A stretch of 64,000 nucleotides of DNA from Algibacter miyuki. Its GTDB lineage: Bacteria > Bacteroidota > Bacteroidia > Flavobacteriales > Flavobacteriaceae. Both the position numbers and the translations under genes were made by a program. Numbering within the stretch: position 1 is the stretch's first letter; each line of letters starts with the position of its first letter. Below, piece after piece: positions 44,385-52,197 of this stretch. The stretch lies in NCBI RefSeq assembly GCF_042427745.1, contig NZ_JBHMFA010000017.1; one strand, given 5' to 3'. Under the pieces are notes generated by a model. The model searched no databases. It saw only the letters and a list, made by a program, of their open reading frames with translations, and was not told the DNA's origin.

Positions 44385-44642
44385 TTATTCTTTCGGCACG
44401 ATTTCCTTAAGCACATCAGTTATTGTCGTTTTAAATTGTTCATCAGTATAGCCTAACGCTATTCCTATTGATTCAAGTCCGCTTGGTGTTTTATCAGACG
44501 TACTAACAACTAAACCATTTTCTAAAATTTGATTTCTCTCTATTTGAATTGAAAGAGATAAAATTTCAAAATCAGATAATTTTGGATAATCTTTCTTAAG
44601 GTTTTTTGCGATTGTATTGTAATTTTCAATTTCTGTTCTCAT
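44385..44642 (-). CDS. Unknown small protein (85 residues)
   Basis: An 85-residue acidic, helical protein (MRTEIENYNTIAKNLKKDYP ... ALGYTDEQFKTTITDVLKEIVPKE). No family recognised. Its stop codon lies 6 bp from block C, as in a cassette-type gene. Upstream it is separated from the next gene by 77 bp without a recognisable block. Confidence 0.55.
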   Translation of the reverse strand: MRTEIENYNTIAKNLKKDYPKLSDFEILSLSIQIERNQILENGLVVSTSDKTPSGLESIGIALGYTDEQFKTTITDVLKEIVPKE

Positions 44643-44719
44643 ACTTTCTCTTTTTATTATGTATTTAAATCGTTATTTTTTTTATGAATGTATTTTCAGT
44701 TTTGTTATTATTTGGGGTT

Positions 44720-45097
44720 TTAAGTTCCCCAATCTATTCTGTCAGGATTCATTCTTATAAATTTGAATTTGTCAAAATCTTTAAACATTTTTGTTTTAGG
44801 ATATCCTTTTTTTTCTTTTCTACTTGTCCAAGTCAGATGTGAAATAGCAAATTTTTCTTCATGATTATATTGTCTTATTTCAAATAAAACATCATCATTT
44901 CTTTGGTCTTGACAAAACGCTAAAAATTCTGTTGGTTTAAAATTTCCGTAAACACAGTCCATTGATTTGTCACCAATATTTAATTCGGTTGTTCCAATTA
45001 AAAAGTCGTTTGAAAATATTTTTGCTTTCACGAGAGTTTTTTGCTTGCTAGTAACGTTAAGTTTAAGTTTAAGAAACGTAGGGCAGTTGATAAGCAC
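44720..45097 (-). CDS. Unknown protein, start codon inside block B (possibly truncated)
   Basis: A 125-residue frame whose only upstream start is a GTG at 45097, inside block B, so its first 10 or so residues (LINCPTFLKLK) are encoded by repeat DNA. No ATG follows until well inside the domain (KSMDCVYG). The body (FLAFCQDQRNDDVLFEIRQYNHEEKFAISHLTWTSRKEKKGYP) is not a known family. Either the gene uses the repeat-borne start or insertion of the block removed its true 5' end. Confidence 0.45.
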   Translation of the reverse strand: MLINCPTFLKLKLNVTSKQKTLVKAKIFSNDFLIGTTELNIGDKSMDCVYGNFKPTEFLAFCQDQRNDDVLFEIRQYNHEEKFAISHLTWTSRKEKKGYPKTKMFKDFDKFKFIRMNPDRIDWGT

Positions 45098-45246
45098 TAT
45101 CGTTTCGATTTATTACTTAGCTAAATAAAAATATTTTACTTTTATTTTTCTCTTAAATGCCAAATTTTATATTTAGCGGACTTTGTTAATATTCAAAGAA
45201 CTTTCAATTTTCACCGAACGCCCTATTTGCTATATACAGTGTTAGC
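45047..45246 (-). repeat. Inter-gene block B (attC-like)
   Basis: A 200-bp block from GCTAGTAACG (45047) to CAGTGTTAGC (45246). Core 45071-45185 matches block C. Nested pairs: GCTA..AAC/GTTAGC at the ends, TAGGGC (45080)/GCCCTA (45220), GAAACG/CGTTTC, and GCTAAATA/TATTTAGC. The last eight codons of the BRCT gene (TANTVYSK, stop 45223) are within the block. Confidence 0.6.
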
Positions 45247-45612
45247 GGTAGGTATTTCTCCTGTTTCGATTATGTTGAAAAATGTCTCTTTATCAATCAA
45301 CTTAACTCCTTGTCTTTCTGCTTTTTCCATTTTTGAAGGTCCAGCGTTTCCACCACAACAAAGAAACATTAATCCCTTAGTTACACTTTTAGCAATATGA
45401 ATATCGTTGTCATTAGCAATTTGAATTAATTCTTTTTTGTCAGCCGGAGAAAATCCAGTAAAGCAGACTTCAACTTTCTTTTTTTTAGCTTCTTGTGAGC
45501 GAAGAGAATAAACAATAGCCCAACCTTCTCTTTCTGTCATTTGTTCAAGTTGCTCGTCATCCAAGTCAGTTTTTGAACGAAGTATTCTAGATAATTTTTC
45601 CGATAAATTCAT
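45223..45612 (-). CDS. Stand-alone BRCT-domain protein
   Basis: A 129-residue protein. After a helical N-terminus (LSEKLSRILRSKTDLDDEQLEQMTEREGWAIVYSL) comes a BRCT domain: KVEVCFTGFSPADKKELIQIANDNDIHIAKSVTKGLMFLCCGGNAGPSKMEKAERQGVKLIDKETFFNII. This resembles the BRCT of bacterial DNA ligase and of replication factor C large subunit, but no ligase or clamp-loader part is present. It probably binds DNA ends or phosphorylated partners. The end of the frame is supplied by block B. Confidence 0.85.
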   Translation of the reverse strand: MNLSEKLSRILRSKTDLDDEQLEQMTEREGWAIVYSLRSQEAKKKKVEVCFTGFSPADKKELIQIANDNDIHIAKSVTKGLMFLCCGGNAGPSKMEKAERQGVKLIDKETFFNIIETGEIPTANTVYSK

Positions 45613-45695
45613 AATTATTGTTCTGAAATTATTTTATTGCTAGAGTAGGGATAGACTTAAAGTCTTTGAATGTCATTCATTGTTATGATGTGAGA

Positions 45696-45983
45696 CTAAT
45701 TACGAGGGTGTCTTCCTTTTTCAGCAATGATTATATTATTTTTTGATTTTTTTGAAACTAAAGTAACATCCATTTCTTTTGAATAAGTAACCCAAATCTC
45801 TCCATCTGTTCCTGATAAAGTTTCAAATCCAACTGTTGTAAAACTGTTTTGAATCGTAAAGATGTTTCTGCCGATTAAAGTGCTTACTTCTATTTGTTCT
45901 CCTTTTTTAGAAGTAAATGTTTCAGAGGAGCAACTTAAAATCATGATAAGTATGATAATCGCTGGTATTTTAAATAGTTTCAT
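45696..45983 (-). CDS. Small lipoprotein (95 residues)
   Basis: A 95-residue exported lipoprotein (lipobox MILSC near residue 18) with a small beta-rich body (IEVSTLIGRNIFTIQNSFTTVGFETLSGTDGEIWVTYS). It starts about 40 bp from block A. The 83 bp behind it contain CATAACAATGAATG (minus strand), a weak echo of a block start, but no complete block. Function unknown. Confidence 0.6.
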   Translation of the reverse strand: MKLFKIPAIIILIMILSCSSETFTSKKGEQIEVSTLIGRNIFTIQNSFTTVGFETLSGTDGEIWVTYSKEMDVTLVSKKSKNNIIIAEKGRHPRN

Positions 45984-46023
45984 AATCTATGTTTTTGAAA
46001 TTTAATATGTGATTTTAATTGAC

Positions 46024-46155
46024 GCCAACGGTCTAGTGTATGATTTCGTTGCGTGGTTTAAACACTAAAGTTAGCAAATAAATCACAGATAGAAAGTCCG
46101 CGAGGCTTTTCGCAAGTAAGCAAAAAGCCAGCAATAAATTATATATGGTGTTGGC
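46024..46155 (-). repeat. Inter-gene block A (attC-like)
   Basis: A 132-bp block with perfectly inverted ends GCCAACG (46024) and GTTGGC (46150-46155), plus an inner stem GGCTTTTCGC/GCAAAAAGCC near 46106-46131. GCGG/CCGC next to GACTTT echoes the AGCGGACTTTG of blocks B and C. The DUF4468 gene stops 12 bp outside its right end and the lipoprotein gene starts 41 bp beyond its left end. Confidence 0.55.
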
Positions 46156-46166
46156 AAATCGTTATT

Positions 46167-46733
46167 CTACCAATCTTCTTCTTTTTTCTTTTTATTTAAA
46201 AAATCCAAATAATCTGAAACGTGATTGTTAAAATAGTTTTCAAGTGCTATTTTAATTTGTTCTCTAAATAACTTTCCATTTTTTTCATTATAAATTCTAA
46301 AGGTTTTCCCGTTTCCACCTCCTGAAAAATATAATTTCGTACTGTAAGCTGTACTTTTCATATCTATAGAAGTAATTTCAAATTTAACTTTACCTTCTTT
46401 AAATCTTAACTCAGTGTAATAAGTTGCGTTAATAAAGGTTTTACTTCCCCTTTTAGTTGTATGAACCAATAAATCTTGGGAAAATGTTTCAAATCGTAAA
46501 TATTCATTTTCGATTTTCCCTTTAATTACTTTTTCAGGATTTTTGTATTTTACGTTTACGAACTGTCTACTTTTTTGATATAACTCGCTTGCTTTTTTAT
46601 CTTTAACATCTAAAACAATGTAATTTTTTTCTATGTTTTCTTTGTTTTTCAATCCTTCTGGGGTTACCGTAAATTCTTGTCCAAAAAAAAGATTACTCGA
46701 TAAGAATATGTATAACAATAATATTTTTTTCAT
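46167..46733 (-). CDS. DUF4468 (TBP-like fold) secreted protein
   Basis: A 188-residue protein with a signal peptide (LSSNLFFGQ). FTVTPEGLKNKEN ... NYIVLDVKDKKASELYQKSRQFVNVKYKNPEKVIKGKIENEYLRF is the DUF4468 pattern common in Bacteroidota. It ends in a lysine-rich tail (NKKKKEEDW). It starts 9 bp after the small upstream gene. The function of the family is not known; periplasmic location is predicted. Confidence 0.75.
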   Translation of the reverse strand: MKKILLLYIFLSSNLFFGQEFTVTPEGLKNKENIEKNYIVLDVKDKKASELYQKSRQFVNVKYKNPEKVIKGKIENEYLRFETFSQDLLVHTTKRGSKTFINATYYTELRFKEGKVKFEITSIDMKSTAYSTKLYFSGGGNGKTFRIYNEKNGKLFREQIKIALENYFNNHVSDYLDFLNKKKKEEDW

Positions 46734-46742
46734 ATTTCCTTT

Positions 46743-47006
46743 TTAATTATAGATGTTGTTAAATATTTTCAATATTTTAGAATGTATTTCTTTTCCTAAA
46801 AGTTCATTGTGTATGTCTAATTTAGGAATTCCATTTTGATAAATGATGCCGTCAGATTTTTCTATTTCGTTACTAAAATTTGGATGTTCCTCTTTCAGTT
46901 TTTCTAATTTTTGACTAAATATATCAGATTTTTCTGTCAAGTTTTCTATTTCGTTTTTTATGTTTGCCAACACCTCTATAACTACAATCACATCCTTTTT
47001 TATCAC
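46743..47006 (-). CDS. Unknown coiled-coil small protein (87 residues)
   Basis: An 87-residue helical protein from a GTG at 47006 (MIKKDVIVVIEVLANIKNEIENL ... SQKLEKLKEEHPNFSNEIE), with heptad-like spacing at 15-50. It is the first gene of the cargo run. No family recognised; the start is uncertain because no ATG is available. Confidence 0.45.
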   Translation of the reverse strand: MIKKDVIVVIEVLANIKNEIENLTEKSDIFSQKLEKLKEEHPNFSNEIEKSDGIIYQNGIPKLDIHNELLGKEIHSKILKIFNNIYN

Positions 47007-47324
47007 GGTTATCTTTAATTATAACCTATAAACGATAGTTTTATAATAAAATCTAATCGGAGAAAAATCAATTAATAAACACCTGATGTTCGGTAAATTG
47101 AGTGATAGTAATATATGTGCCTCTTCAAATATAGAACATCACAAATTAAAAAATAGAATTAATTTTAACGTATTTACTTTCAACTTAAATACTGACTTAT
47201 TTTAAAACCTATAAGTATTCAATCTAATACTTATAAGTGTTTTTTTTTATATATTTGATAGTCCTAAATATCTAAAAAGATTAGGTTATCCATTTTACGT
47301 TAAATTTTGAAATATTAATCCCAG
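47007..47324 (+). promoter_or_regulatory. Control region of the structural genes
   Basis: 318 bp without a gene. A perfect 10-bp dyad TATAAGTATT (47210) / AATACTTATA (47226), spaced by 6 bp, is followed by the -7 box TATATTTG (47250-47257), 67 bp before the GTG of the next gene. The half-site AGTATT is shared with the repressor's own operator region and with 56149. The part before 47200 is featureless AT-rich DNA. Confidence 0.5.
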
Positions 47325-47885
47325 GTGTCTAAAAGTATTGTTCCTATTAAAGTTCGTCCGCATTTAATACCATTCTTTTACAAAGAATTTAAGGCAGATA
47401 CCGATGCGCACTATTTAAAAAGCAGAGTAAAAGCCTGTAAAATAGTGATCAACTCATCTTTGGGAAAAATGATACGTATAGCACTGGAGAAATGCGAGCA
47501 TCCGGTAAAGCCACAAAAATTCTATATTTATTTTTCGGTGGCCAACAAAGTTTCCGATAAATCTACTGCAGAAATTTACCAAACCGTTAACGGTACCAAT
47601 TCCTTTTTAAAAGTTCCAGAGCATGTGGCATCGGATATAAACGATATTTTCGAAGATCTCTTTCGTTATAGTTTTGTAACCACTGTTTACACCGCCATAA
47701 AATACGCGCCCAATTTAAAAGTAGAAAAAGTGATTTTGGATTTTATGGAGGAATACGATCTGGAAGAGCACGGCTTTAGAGTAGATTCCATGCGCAAATT
47801 ATACAATAGAGAAGTTAAGGAACGTAACCCCTTATACCGTTTTCAGAGTAAAACAAGTAACAGATCCTTAAACTTTTCCAAATAA
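47325..47885 (+). CDS. Unknown phage protein (186 residues)
   Basis: Begins with GTG (MSKSIVPIKVRPHLIPFFYKEF); no ATG is available upstream. A 186-residue mixed alpha/beta protein with VKPQKFYIYFSVANKV and a C-terminal helical part (VILDFMEEYDLEEHGFRVDSMRKLYNREV) that might bind DNA. Not recognised. It is the first plus-strand gene after the cargo and is controlled by the dyad promoter before it. Confidence 0.55.
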   Translation: MSKSIVPIKVRPHLIPFFYKEFKADTDAHYLKSRVKACKIVINSSLGKMIRIALEKCEHPVKPQKFYIYFSVANKVSDKSTAEIYQTVNGTNSFLKVPEHVASDINDIFEDLFRYSFVTTVYTAIKYAPNLKVEKVILDFMEEYDLEEHGFRVDSMRKLYNREVKERNPLYRFQSKTSNRSLNFSK

Positions 47886-47889
47886 TTTT

Positions 47890-47927
47890 CATGTCTTAAA
47901 AATTGACACGCTTTCTGTCATCTTTAC
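47890..47927 (+). promoter_or_regulatory. Phage promoter-like element, copy 1
   Basis: CATGTCTTAAAAA (47890-47902), 19 nt, then CTTTAC (47922). The same 13-mer and the same 19-nt gap occur at 52150 and 56199. The downstream ATG is at 47940. TTGACA directly follows the 13-mer in this copy only. Confidence 0.55.
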
Positions 47928-47939
47928 AAAAAAAAGAAC

Positions 47940-48455
47940 ATGTCTATTCTTAGTAAAGTTGTAGGAGCTCCGTTTATATGTAAAGTCTATTTAGACTTCA
48001 ACGGTTTTTTGACGGCTTTATCTGGAGCAGAAAATCAAAATTTCTACAATTCTAAAGGCAACCAATACACTTGGAAACCTTTGCATATTGGTTTAAAAAC
48101 AGTGTCTTTTTCCGATAAGGAAAAAACAGCCTCTGCAGGATCAAGTTACGAGCAACAATTAAAAGTCACTTTTGCTAATACTGATAGCCTGCGAACCGAT
48201 AGAATAGAAAAAATTAAATCGACCAAATTTGTTAGAATAGAATTATCCAACGGACAATCTATTGTTATGGGGCGAAATGATTATTTCCAAAACAAACCAT
48301 TAGAAGTTACCTACGCTTCCGATGAAGTAAAAACAACCATAACTTTTAAAACGGTGTCCATCTTCCCTATTGGTTTATTAGAAATTAATGATGTCTCCAG
48401 TTTTGTAGATTTTTTAATTCCAACCATACAACCTAATAATTTAATAACAATATAA
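47940..48455 (+). CDS. Phage structural protein, probably tail-related
   Basis: A 171-residue beta-rich protein (VDLDFNG-like YLDFNGFLTALSG ... SYEQQLKVTFANTDSLRTDRIE ... SNGQSIVMGRNDYFQNKPLEVTYASDEVKTTITFKTVSIFPIG). The strand pattern is like small tail or baseplate proteins. It is 2 bp upstream of the tail-fibre gene. Not assigned to a family. Confidence 0.5.
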   Translation: MSILSKVVGAPFICKVYLDFNGFLTALSGAENQNFYNSKGNQYTWKPLHIGLKTVSFSDKEKTASAGSSYEQQLKVTFANTDSLRTDRIEKIKSTKFVRIELSNGQSIVMGRNDYFQNKPLEVTYASDEVKTTITFKTVSIFPIGLLEINDVSSFVDFLIPTIQPNNLITI

Positions 48456-48457
48456 AT

Positions 48458-50365
48458 ATGTCCGTATTTCCATTAAATATATCAAGCAAAGAAGATCATC
48501 CCGATAAAATAGCCAAAGTACAAAGTGTAGATGTTAAATATTTTGAAACTGCAGAGGAGATAAATAAAAAAACTGCGGCTATACAAGAGAATCACAATGC
48601 TATTGTCGCACTATCCAAAGGCACAGGAGAAAGGTATGATTCTTTAGCAATTGCAATGGCTACAAGTCCATTACCCGAGGATAATACGCCTTTTGTTATT
48701 TCTGCAGAACCAGGAGCTAATGGACAGTATATTTTTGATAGTTCTCAAGCTGAAGGTTATTATTTAATTGAAGAGTTTATTTCTAAGGCTGCCGATGGTG
48801 ACGAACTAGAAGGTAGTACTAAGTATTTTAATGGCGAACAAACTATTACGCAAATAAGAAAGGATTTTAATTTAGTATCACTATACACAAATGAAGCAAC
48901 ACAGTCTACAAATAACTATATAGCAAGTGGTGGTGGTTTAACAAAATCTGTAGTCGGTGACGTTGTAAATATGTTTGTCGATTCGGGTACGGGGTGGAAG
49001 TATTTTTTTTTTAACATGGATAATTATTGGTTAGCAAACCATCAATATTATGTAGTGTTTCAAGTATCTGTAAATACTTTTGACCCTGGTATAGATGGTA
49101 ATTTTATGCCTACAATACAAGCTAAAACTACTACGAGCGTAACAATAGGTCTAGCCGAAGAAATGAGTAGTGTTTTAGAAGGCGAAACAGGTTATATTAA
49201 AAGCTTATTAACTTTAGATGAAACACTCCCTAATAACACTTCAAAGACTTTGCTTTGTCAATTTGCTAACTTCACAGATGGTCAAGTTGCAGATATAGAT
49301 TTTGAAAATGTCTTAATTGTTGATTTAGGAGAAGTTGGTTCTGCGGATTTAATATCATACAATCAAATGGATGAGTATTTTGAGGCTTATGGTTTTCAAA
49401 AAGAATTAAAAGCTATAGATATGCCCGTTGTAGGGAAATCCTCTTCTAGTGAAACTGCTGATTCAACACTAAACGATATTCAAGGATTTGGCGATTCTTT
49501 AATGGCTCAAAATTACGTTTCTTTAATACCTGACAGGAATACATCTATAAACGGTTACGGTGGACAGAAATCTTACTATATAAGAGATAAGTTTTTAAGT
49601 TATGTTGATAAAACAAAAACTCAAATAATTTGTGTTGGGAGAAATAATTTGTTAGAATCGGGTTACATAATTAACGATATTAACACGATGGTTCAATACT
49701 TGGGCACGTCTAATTTTTTAGTTTTAACAACCCAAAATGGTGGTTATACAGGAGAGTTTAAAAGTGATACAGGTACTGGTTCTAAGTACGATGCTATTTT
49801 AGAAACTGAAAGACGACTATCAAGTATTTATCAAGACAGATTCTTTAATCAACGAAAAGCCATGATTGAAAGTTATGACTTTGGTGGGATTAAATTAACT
49901 TCCTCATTCGTTCAGCCTGCGCTTAATTCAAATGTGCAAATAGAAGTTGGTTCTGCTCATATTGGAAGCCCTAACCAGATTGCAGGCACAACATTCTTAA
50001 ACACACAAAACTCAAACGACACAACTAAATGGCCGAGTTATGCAAATAAAATAACTATTGGAACCTTATACGAATATGATGTTTACGAGATTGTGAGTGT
50101 TGATTCCGACACTTTAATGACTGTAAAATTAATAGAAAACAATACATCATTCACTCCTAATGCCATAGTAGATAATCCAATAGATCCCACATCAGGTTCC
50201 ACTTCAATAATGTACTTGAATATCTGTCAATTGATGGATGTGTATATGTGGGAGGGAGATGTAGTTCAATCCACTTTACGTTCGGATGGTGTACATATGT
50301 CTGCCGTTGGAAAGCAGTTATGTGCTGATTTAGTATCAAAAAAATTAAAATCTTTAGGAATATAA
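48458..50365 (+). CDS. Tail fibre/receptor-binding protein with SGNH hydrolase domain
   Basis: A 635-residue protein. The N-terminal 70 residues (DKIAKVQSVDVKYFETAEEINKKTAAIQENHNAI) look like a coiled attachment stem, and about 80-320 is beta-rich. From about 335 an SGNH/GDSL esterase fold is visible: block I GFGDSL (Ser347), an NGYGGQ glycine block, VGRNN as block III, and DGVH (Asp610, His613). Such domains in phage fibres deacylate host capsule or LPS. The location before holin and lysin genes supports a host-contact protein. Confidence 0.8.
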   Translation: MSVFPLNISSKEDHPDKIAKVQSVDVKYFETAEEINKKTAAIQENHNAIVALSKGTGERYDSLAIAMATSPLPEDNTPFVISAEPGANGQYIFDSSQAEGYYLIEEFISKAADGDELEGSTKYFNGEQTITQIRKDFNLVSLYTNEATQSTNNYIASGGGLTKSVVGDVVNMFVDSGTGWKYFFFNMDNYWLANHQYYVVFQVSVNTFDPGIDGNFMPTIQAKTTTSVTIGLAEEMSSVLEGETGYIKSLLTLDETLPNNTSKTLLCQFANFTDGQVADIDFENVLIVDLGEVGSADLISYNQMDEYFEAYGFQKELKAIDMPVVGKSSSSETADSTLNDIQGFGDSLMAQNYVSLIPDRNTSINGYGGQKSYYIRDKFLSYVDKTKTQIICVGRNNLLESGYIINDINTMVQYLGTSNFLVLTTQNGGYTGEFKSDTGTGSKYDAILETERRLSSIYQDRFFNQRKAMIESYDFGGIKLTSSFVQPALNSNVQIEVGSAHIGSPNQIAGTTFLNTQNSNDTTKWPSYANKITIGTLYEYDVYEIVSVDSDTLMTVKLIENNTSFTPNAIVDNPIDPTSGSTSIMYLNICQLMDVYMWEGDVVQSTLRSDGVHMSAVGKQLCADLVSKKLKSLGI

Positions 50366-50375
50366 CCCCAACCCT

Positions 50376-50915
50376 ATGCAAACACCACTAATAACAGCCT
50401 TATTTTTAGGCATAAAAAAAAGTAAAATAGTTTTCTTCTCCTTGTACACCAACAAAGGATTCTTTTTAATACCTATAGGTGCGGTTGCTTTAGTAGTGAA
50501 TTTAAAATCTGCTATTCATTTACTTATAGCGTTAATGATATTTGATTTTATAACAGGTATTGGCGCCAGTTGGAGCAACAAAAAAAAAGCTGAGAAAGCA
50601 GATCCTACTTTAGAAAAAAAGCAATTAATATCCTCCGAAAAATTAAAGTTATCGGGAGTTAAAATGCTTTTATATGGTTCTACAATTTGGCTTGCTTATA
50701 AAATTGAAGAGCTTTTTCTCATTAAAACATTCACCTTAGATTTTTCAGAAAAAGAATTAACACTAACTATTGGGGTTATTGCTTTTTGGTGTATGGTGGA
50801 ATTATTTTCCATCATATTTGAAAACTTCAAAGCCATGGGTTTCGATGTTTTAAAAATAGTTTCAAAAATATTCAACACCTACAAAACCGCTAAGAAAGAA
50901 ATCAAAAACATGTAA
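50376..50915 (+). CDS. Phage holin (family 4-like)
   Basis: A 179-residue membrane protein. Three or four hydrophobic helices are seen, with AIHLLIALMIFDFITGIGASWSNKKK carrying the D-x-x-T-G motif of family 4 holins, a cytoplasmic basic loop, and two later helices (LLYGSTIWLAYKI, LTIGVIAFWCMVELFSIIF). It permits release of the endolysin encoded 5 bp downstream. Confidence 0.82.
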   Translation: MQTPLITALFLGIKKSKIVFFSLYTNKGFFLIPIGAVALVVNLKSAIHLLIALMIFDFITGIGASWSNKKKAEKADPTLEKKQLISSEKLKLSGVKMLLYGSTIWLAYKIEELFLIKTFTLDFSEKELTLTIGVIAFWCMVELFSIIFENFKAMGFDVLKIVSKIFNTYKTAKKEIKNM

Positions 50916-50920
50916 ACGTT

Positions 50921-51475
50921 ATGCTAAACAGAAAAACATTCTTCCAATTATATAGAGACCGTTTAGATAAAAACAAAAAAATATCTCAACAAGAAGTGGA
51001 TGCCTTGGATTTGTTCCTGGACATGTTTGAAAGCGAAAAGGATTATTTTACCATACCACAATGGGCCTATGTGTTCGCAACTGTTTTCCACGAAACAGCA
51101 TTTACATTCGAGCCGGTACGCGAAGCTTTTCATTTATCTGAAGCATGGAGAAAAAATAATTTACGGTATTACCCATGGTATGGACGCGGTTATGTGCAAA
51201 CCACTTGGGAAGAAAACTATAGAAAAGACGAGGAGCGCACAGGAATACCATTTACCAAAAACCCCGATTTAGCCTTAGTGCCACGAAATGCGTTTTGTAC
51301 CATGCTTTACAATATGAAACACGGTGTTTACACTGGTAAACGCTTAGATTATTACATCAATAATGATCGTAAATCTTATCTATATGCCCGCTATGTTATT
51401 AATGGAAAGGACAAACGATTTACTATTGCTTCTTATGCCGAAACCTTTGAGTTTATTTTAACTAAATCTATGTAG
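50921..51475 (+). CDS. Endolysin, GH19-like muramidase/chitinase fold
   Basis: A 184-residue single-domain enzyme. WAYVFATVFHETAFTFEPVREAF carries the catalytic Glu58 in the H-E-T-A motif, and YYPWYGRGYVQTTWEENYRK matches the GH19/lysozyme substrate cleft. No signal peptide, so it depends on the holin. It cleaves peptidoglycan glycan chains at lysis. Confidence 0.88.
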   Translation: MLNRKTFFQLYRDRLDKNKKISQQEVDALDLFLDMFESEKDYFTIPQWAYVFATVFHETAFTFEPVREAFHLSEAWRKNNLRYYPWYGRGYVQTTWEENYRKDEERTGIPFTKNPDLALVPRNAFCTMLYNMKHGVYTGKRLDYYINNDRKSYLYARYVINGKDKRFTIASYAETFEFILTKSM

Positions 51476-51476
51476 C

Positions 51477-52142
51477 ATGAAAAACTTTATACAAATTACC
51501 GCCATTATCGTATTCGCTGTTTTATTTTTAAATCAGTGCAAACAAACTGCAGACTTAAAAAAATCTATTATTTCCGAAGCAGAAGTAAAAGCCGATACCA
51601 TAGAATATTACAAAAACAAACTAGGTTTGGAGGTTGCCCAAAAGCAAGCCTATAAACTCGCTTCCGAAAAAACTTCGGTAGCTTTTAACGAAGCAAAAAC
51701 AGAAAGCGCACAATTTGAAGCTGCAGCCGAAAACTGGAAAGATTTATACTCAGCTTTAAAAATTGAAGTGGAGTTTAAAGCCGATTCTGTAGATATTCCT
51801 TTTGATGAAAAAGTAGATTTTAATTTCTCCAGGGCGTTTTACAAAAAAAACGATCTCTATACCTTTTCGGGTGTGGTTAATCAACACGGAATTATAGTAA
51901 ACACCTTGGCAAAAGCAACCATTACCCCTTTTACTGGAGAAAAAAACACAGGGTTTTTAACCCACGAATTTAGAACAGAAATAACGAGCTCCAATGCATC
52001 GATTACTATTCCATCATTCGACTCTTATAATTTTACCGGAAAACAAAAACGTTTTGGCGTTGGTGTGTCCTTTGGATTAGGGTTTTATCATAAAGGCTTC
52101 TTTGTTGGTCCGTCCATAAATTACAATCTTATACAGTTTTAG
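51477..52142 (+). CDS. Spanin-like/Rz-like membrane-anchored protein
   Basis: A 221-residue protein: an N-terminal membrane segment ending FLNQCKQ (possible lipid anchor), a long coiled-coil part (about 25-90, SEAEVKADTIEYYKNKLGLEVAQKQAYKLASEKTSVAFNEAKTES), then a beta-rich end (KRFGVGVSFGLGFYHKGFFVGPSINYNLIQF). It follows the endolysin by 1 bp. Anchor plus coil in a lysis cassette suggests a spanin role; the barrel-like C-terminus would be an unusual outer-membrane end. Confidence 0.55.
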   Translation: MKNFIQITAIIVFAVLFLNQCKQTADLKKSIISEAEVKADTIEYYKNKLGLEVAQKQAYKLASEKTSVAFNEAKTESAQFEAAAENWKDLYSALKIEVEFKADSVDIPFDEKVDFNFSRAFYKKNDLYTFSGVVNQHGIIVNTLAKATITPFTGEKNTGFLTHEFRTEITSSNASITIPSFDSYNFTGKQKRFGVGVSFGLGFYHKGFFVGPSINYNLIQF

Positions 52143-52149
52143 TAAATAA

Positions 52150-52187
52150 CATGTCTTAAAAAAAAGTACCTGCTCAATTTATTTTAG
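52150..52187 (+). promoter_or_regulatory. Phage promoter-like element, copy 2
   Basis: CATGTCTTAAAAA (52150-52162), 19 nt, then TTTTAG (52182). The protease/capsid genes start at 52198. Same 13-mer and spacing as at 47890 and 56199. Confidence 0.55.
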
Positions 52188-52197
52188 CCATAAATAA

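Noticed and set aside
40082..47010. A classical class 1 or chromosomal integron
   Set aside because: No integrase gene or attI-like site is seen, and the block ends do not fit RYYYAAC/GTTRRRY exactly. Only 'attC-like' is supported.
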